In this document: piece after piece, positions 12,604 through 15,137 of the stretch
How positions within the stretch are numbered: the first letter of the stretch is position 1
Layout of the letters: every line of letters begins with the position of its first letter
Assembly (NCBI GenBank): GCA_050010315.1
Contig: JBEKLG010000216.1
Coordinates: forward strand, 1 to 15,137
From: Bog-793 sp050010315
Lineage (GTDB): Bacteria > Actinomycetota > Acidimicrobiia > Acidimicrobiales > Bog-793
Direction: 5' to 3'
DNA: 15,137 nucleotides
Position numbers and translations under genes: made by a program
Notes under the pieces: model-generated
Database searches by the model: none
Seen by the model: the letters and a program-made list of their open reading frames with translations, nothing else
Told to the model about the DNA's origin: nothing

Positions 12604-12693
12604 GTGCCTACTTGGCTCGTTTTCGTTATCGCGTTCATTCTCGGCGGCTTGTTCGGGAGCAAGGTCCTAACCGCCGTCAAGTCGGTCGCGTGA
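12604..12693 (+). CDS. Very short membrane peptide
   Basis: 29 aa from GTG 12604, with AAGGGG 7 nt upstream. The sequence is WLVFVIAFILGGLFGSK plus a short basic end, one transmembrane helix with GG/GxxxG-like packing. The stop overlaps the next GTG. Similar sub-40-aa membrane proteins are normal in tectiviruses. Confidence 0.6.
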   Translation: MPTWLVFVIAFILGGLFGSKVLTAVKSVA

Positions 12694-12989
12694 GCAAAGC
12701 GGCGCCCGCCGTCTCGAGCGCGCTCGGGCGGGTCATCCGTACTGAGCTGCACTCGCTCCTCGGTGTCGGCGGCGCGGCCTACGGGCTCAACGTGCACGCG
12801 CTGACGCCCGTAGTCCTCGGCGTGGTCTACGCCGTGGCCGTGCGGCTCCTCGGCGTGGCGAGCAAGGCCGTCGACCAGGCGGCCGCGAAAGACACGGCCT
12901 ACCCGGGCGCCTCGGGCCTCGTGCAGTACGTCCTCACGGACGCTGGCAAGGCCATCGCGGCCGTTCAGACGCCGCCGCCCGTCTCGTGA
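12690..12989 (+). CDS. Hydrophobic small virion-type protein
   Basis: 99 aa from GTG 12690 (GTGA overlap). After a helical start (AVSSALGRVIRTELHSLLG) comes a membrane segment (ALTPVVLGVVYAVAVRLLGV, residues 41-60), then an amphipathic helix (SKAVDQAAAKDTAYPGASG, VQYVLTDAGKAIAAVQ). Probably membrane-embedded in the virion. No family is recognised. Confidence 0.65.
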   Translation: MSKAAPAVSSALGRVIRTELHSLLGVGGAAYGLNVHALTPVVLGVVYAVAVRLLGVASKAVDQAAAKDTAYPGASGLVQYVLTDAGKAIAAVQTPPPVS

Positions 12990-13117
12990 ACCGCGGCCTC
13001 CTCCTCGGGGCGGCGCTCGCCGTTCTCGTGCTCCTCGTCCTTATCTACGCGTCGTCGGCCGGCGTCCGCCGGCTTCGCGACGAGGGGGCCTTTGGCTCGC
13101 CGATAGCGACGGACTAG
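12986..13117 (+). CDS. Small single-span membrane protein
   Basis: 43 aa from GTG 12986 (GTGA overlap). The helix is LLLGAALAVLVLLVLIYA near the N-terminus, followed by a basic turn (VRRLRDEG) and a polar tail. Topology is probably N-out/C-in by the positive-inside rule. Confidence 0.65.
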   Translation: MNRGLLLGAALAVLVLLVLIYASSAGVRRLRDEGAFGSPIATD

Positions 13118-13120
13118 CTC

Positions 13121-13501
13121 GTGTCCGGCGTTGCCGTTCTCCTCATTCTCGCCGGCGTCGTCGCGGCGTGGTCCGGCTATAACGATCTCTCATTCCTGAC
13201 CGTCATTCGCTCCGCGGTCTCGAAATCTCGTGCCCTCCCGTCCTATGAAAAGGGCGCCGGCGCGCGCAAGGCCGTCGCCGAGGTTCTCGGTTTCGAGCTG
13301 ATTAAGGCCGCGGCCTCCGGCGTCTCCGCCCTCCTCCCGGCGAGCATGATCGCGGCCGGCGGAGGCAAGGGCGCGGCGGCCGGCGGAGGCGGCGACGGGG
13401 GAAAGACGACGGAAGAGACGCCGACGGAAGAGACGCCGGCGGAAGAGACGCCGACGGGGGAGATAACGCCCGAGTCGATCTTGCCGGACATAGTGCCATG
13501 A
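13121..13501 (+). CDS. Membrane protein with acidic Thr/Glu/Pro repeat tail
   Basis: 126 aa from GTG 13121, 3 nt after the previous stop, with no strong RBS. One N-terminal helix (GVAVLLILAGVVAAWSGY), then a helical soluble part (SYEKGAGARKAVAEVLGFEL), a second hydrophobic stretch (ASGVSALLPASMIAAGG), a Gly-rich linker and three EET-P-type units (TEETPTEETPAEETP). The tail is probably extended. It may be a membrane-anchored vertex or tube component. Confidence 0.65.
   Translation: MSGVAVLLILAGVVAAWSGYNDLSFLTVIRSAVSKSRALPSYEKGAGARKAVAEVLGFELIKAAASGVSALLPASMIAAGGGKGAAAGGGGDGGKTTEETPTEETPAEETPTGEITPESILPDIVP
13411..13455 (+). repeat. Three tandem 15-bp units inside a coding region
   Basis: GGAAGAGACGCCGAC is repeated at 13411-13425, 13426-13440 (two bases different at most) and 13441-13455, encoding the EETPT/EETPA repeat of the 13121 gene. 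In-frame multiples of 15 would allow the tail length to vary. Confidence 0.8.
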
Positions 13502-13824
13502 CGAAACCGCGGGCCCTGCTCCTCGGGCTTCTAATGATCCTCGTGTGCTCGGGCGTCGCCGTGTACCGCGGCAAGGCGTTCGACCCGCGCCGGCTCGTCG
13601 CGATTGCATTGTGCGGGAGCGCCGTCCTGTTTCTCGCCCCGTTCGCCCCGCTCGCCTCGGGGGCGCTTTCGGGGCTACTCATCGCGGACGTGCTCGTGCT
13701 CAACGGCAAAGGGGCCGGCCTCGTCAACGCGGTCGGCAACATCGCGGCGCCGGGCGCCTCGACGACGCCGGCCAGCTCGCCGGCCGGGGCCCGCGAGGAT
13801 TTATCGCACCGCGGCACGAAATGA
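13498..13824 (+). CDS. Multi-span small membrane protein
   Basis: 108 aa from ATG 13498 (ATGA overlap). Hydrophobic segments: ALLLGLLMILVCSGVAVY (6-23), LVAIALCGSAVLFLAPFAP (33-51) and SGALSGLLIADVLVL (54-68). A Ser/Pro-rich polar tail follows. It is probably a two- or three-span virion membrane protein. No holin family can be assigned, although a holin role is possible given a lysin elsewhere. Confidence 0.65.
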   Translation: MTKPRALLLGLLMILVCSGVAVYRGKAFDPRRLVAIALCGSAVLFLAPFAPLASGALSGLLIADVLVLNGKGAGLVNAVGNIAAPGASTTPASSPAGAREDLSHRGTK

Positions 13825-13872
13825 AGGTTCGGCTCGAAAGCGGCGGGCTATGATCCGTCGGGAAGGGGGCGC

Positions 13873-14031
13873 GTAGTTCTCAGTGTAAATTCACTCCTCG
13901 GGCTGGCCGGCGTGGTCCTCGTCGTCGCGCTGGTCTATGTCTTGGTGAAAAACTACAAGGGGACGGCCGCCGGCGTTAACGCGGTCGGCTCGGCGAGCAC
14001 GGAAATCATTAAGGCCGCGACGGGCCAGTGA
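13873..14031 (+). CDS. Small membrane protein ORF lacking a standard start
   Basis: About 52 aa: VNSLLGLAGVVLVVALVYVL (one membrane helix) followed by VKNYKGTAAGVNAVGSAS and a helical end. The stop overlaps the next gene as GTGA, supporting that it is translated. GGGAAGGGGG (13860-13869) is a good RBS, but the codons after it are CGC GTA GTT CTC. No ATG/GTG/TTG lies in frame before the helix. The context GGCGCGTAGT is identical to the capsid gene's start region. Alternatively, an ATG frame at 13850 (MIRREGGA) joins it by a -1 shift at the G-run 13865-13869. Confidence 0.5.
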   Translation, partial: VVLSVNSLLGLAGVVLVVALVYVLVKNYKGTAAGVNAVGSASTEIIKAATGQ

Positions 14032-14510
14032 GCCTTACCGCGGCGGATTCGCCGACGCTCGAGGACGAGCTACCTCTCGACTTGATCGACGAGGCTGCTT
14101 GGGTCGAGGGGACGGCGCCTAAGCCCGACATGGCGGGCGGGACGGTCGACTACCGGCCCTCAGAGCGTGGCGCCTCGGGGCGGCTGCCCGACGAGGGCGC
14201 CGGCCCGCTCCCGATCTCCGGCAACGCCGAGGCCCTCGGCTACACGTCGCCGGGCGAGCTGGCCGCGCTGGCGGCCAAGCCCCGCCGGATAACCTTTATC
14301 TCGCTCGGCGAGACGTTGTGGGAGGACTACGACGTCGACGGCCGGCATGTCACGCCGCCGCGGCTCCCGCATCCGGCCGGCCTCATGGACGCTCAGGGCT
14401 CCTCCGCCTCCGTCTCGCTCGCGACGCCGGGCCCCGTGACCGCGGAGCTCGCGCTCCGGGGCGGTTCTCAAGAGGACGTCGTGCGGGCGCTTTTCGAGGG
14501 GCTCGGATAA
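14028..14510 (+). CDS. Acidic hypothetical protein of the virion arm
   Basis: 160 aa from GTG 14028 (GTGA overlap). Residues 1-45 are acidic (LEDELPLDLIDEAAWVEG). A central part reads LPISGNAEALGYTSPGELAA. Residues 86-110 form a beta-type segment (RRITFISLGETLWEDYDVDG), then a Pro/His-rich loop and a C-terminal helix (SQEDVVRALFEGLG). It is the only clearly soluble protein among the membrane peptides here, so a peripheral or scaffold role is possible. No family is recognised. Confidence 0.7.
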   Translation: MSLTAADSPTLEDELPLDLIDEAAWVEGTAPKPDMAGGTVDYRPSERGASGRLPDEGAGPLPISGNAEALGYTSPGELAALAAKPRRITFISLGETLWEDYDVDGRHVTPPRLPHPAGLMDAQGSSASVSLATPGPVTAELALRGGSQEDVVRALFEGLG

Positions 14511-14596
14511 TGCTCGCGTGGAATTGGCCCTCGTTTCTCATCGGTGTCGCCGCCGTCGTCGTCGTGCTTTTCATCGCGCGGGAGGTTCGGCACTAA
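14510..14596 (+). CDS. 28-aa membrane peptide
   Basis: ATG 14510 shares a base with the preceding TAA (TAATG), and its own TAA shares a base with the next ATG. The sequence MLAWNWPSFLIGVAAVVVVL plus FIAREVRH is a single helix with a basic C-terminus. The tight chaining supports real coding despite its length. Confidence 0.65.
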   Translation: MLAWNWPSFLIGVAAVVVVLFIAREVRH

Positions 14597-14799
14597 TGCA
14601 ACGCGTCGACCTCGAGCTGAGGGTTAACGACGTTTTCCACGAGATCGGGGCCATGTCGGCGCCGTGGAAGCTAATCGCCGCGTTCGACCTTTTCGCCGCC
14701 GGCGTCGCCCTCGCGCTGCACGCGCCGGCCGTCGCGTGCGCGCTCGTCGTCGTGCTGTATTGCTACCTCATGGGCTGGGCCTACGGTGCCGGCGAGTAG
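14596..14799 (+). CDS. Two-span small membrane protein
   Basis: 67 aa from ATG 14596 (TAATG chaining). An amphipathic N-terminus (VDLELRVNDVFHEIGAMSAP) leads to two adjacent hydrophobic segments (LIAAFDLFAAGVALALH and PAVACALVVVLYCYLMGWAY), consistent with a helical hairpin. Confidence 0.65.
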   Translation: MQRVDLELRVNDVFHEIGAMSAPWKLIAAFDLFAAGVALALHAPAVACALVVVLYCYLMGWAYGAGE

Positions 14800-15137
14800 C
14801 GGGCCCACCATCGGCGGCCGCCCGGCGTGGCAAGTCCTCCTCGCCGTGCTCGCCCTCGCCGCGCTCGCTTACTACGTGTGGAAGAAGTACCAGGCGGGCA
14901 AAGCGGCGGCCTCGAGCGACACGACGACGAGCACGGATACGACGACGAGCACGGACACGTCCGTACCCGACGAGCTGGCCGAGATCGAATCGACGCTCGC
15001 CGAGCTTGAGGCGACGGTTAGCGCCGAGGGCGGCGGCGGCCCGCCGACCGTGGAGCCCTACACGCCGCCCGGCGGGGGCACGACGGAGCCGGAGCAACCG
15101 GCGACGACGGCGCCGCCGGCGACGACGTCCGGCAACG
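14786..15137 (+). CDS. Membrane-anchored Thr-rich protein, truncated by window edge
   Basis: GTG 14786 overlaps the previous stop by 14 nt. At least 117 codons run off the right edge. A short N-terminus precedes one helix (AWQVLLAVLALAALAYYVW), then KKYQAGKAAA, two TTTSTD units, a short acidic helix that could coil (PDELAEIESTLAELEATVSA) and a Pro/Thr-rich stalk (GGGTTEPEQPATTAPPATTS). The architecture suits a type-II-like anchored stalk such as a spike or fibre base. The 3' end is unknown. Confidence 0.6.
   Translation, partial: MPASSGPTIGGRPAWQVLLAVLALAALAYYVWKKYQAGKAAASSDTTTSTDTTTSTDTSVPDELAEIESTLAELEATVSAEGGGGPPTVEPYTPPGGGTTEPEQPATTAPPATTSGN
14921..14956 (+). repeat. Two 18-bp tandem units inside a coding region
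   Basis: ACGACGACGAGCACGGAT (14921-14938) is followed by a copy with one base changed (14939-14956), encoding TTTSTD twice in the stalk region of the last gene. Confidence 0.8.

Noticed and set aside
1..15137. CRISPR array, IS element or transposase, rRNA
   Set aside because: No regularly spaced repeats, no transposase motifs and no rRNA-like sequence seen on either strand.
1..15137. Direct terminal redundancy indicating a complete circular contig
   Set aside because: The first and last tens of bases show no shared sequence, and the last gene is cut by the right edge.

Overview
This window reads as most of a small, tailless, internal-membrane dsDNA virus (or its integrated or plasmid form) of the PRD1/tectivirus lineage, from an actinobacterial host. 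Two genes anchor the call. One is a FtsK/HerA-type packaging ATPase (10024-10752; Walker A GPNGQGKST, Walker B CDIDE). The other, just downstream, is a double-jelly-roll-type major capsid protein (11387-12439), whose 'GFLRGLWLHLTAT' and 'WYYVPLELIKRSGLGSITN' segments line up with PRD1 P3. The actinobacterial host is inferred from very high GC, frequent GTG starts, leaderless TAnnnT promoters, a Rv2525c/DUF1906-type lysin domain and a C-terminal 'IAATPSGAGYFVLTEDGRIFHYGDA'-type repeat common in actinobacterial proteins.

Layout. 1-470 is non-coding, GC-rich and repeat-bearing, with a 27-bp near-perfect inverted repeat at 289-389. It may lie near a genome end. 471-8025 is the leftward arm. From its promoter it encodes a GH25-like/DUF1906 lysin with a repeat tail and a putative virion protein (6216-6965). 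A second, well-formed promoter with repeat-type operators (6163-6219) then drives a tightly overlapping operon: a 420-aa protein with an internal duplication, four small proteins, a short protein-primed-type PolB-like protein (2616-4028), two unknown proteins, a basic helical protein that could be a terminal protein (777-1454), and a small protein split across two frames with a good -1 slippery site (471-766). Most junctions are ATGA/GTGA overlaps, so translation is probably coupled.

8026-8076 holds two mirror-image TACGAT -10 boxes, each placed just before a GTG, which look like divergent leaderless promoters. 8106-15137 is the rightward, virion-assembly arm: an 'LPxSAFA' domain protein, small acidic, basic and membrane proteins, a C2H2 zinc-finger membrane protein (9067-9819), the ATPase, an internal promoter (11061-11091), the capsid protein, and then about ten mostly tiny single-span membrane proteins that probably populate the internal membrane or vertex. 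The last gene runs off the right edge.

The most interesting points are: (i) a tectivirus-type morphogenesis module paired with a PolB-like gene and a possible Tpg-like terminal protein, suggesting linear, protein-capped replication; (ii) several ORFs, including the capsid gene, whose coding signal starts upstream of any ATG/GTG/TTG or crosses a frame boundary at G/C runs, which means recoding, non-standard starts or base-calling errors; and (iii) paired promoters and operators that look like a control switch. No database search was possible, so family calls rest on recognised motifs only.
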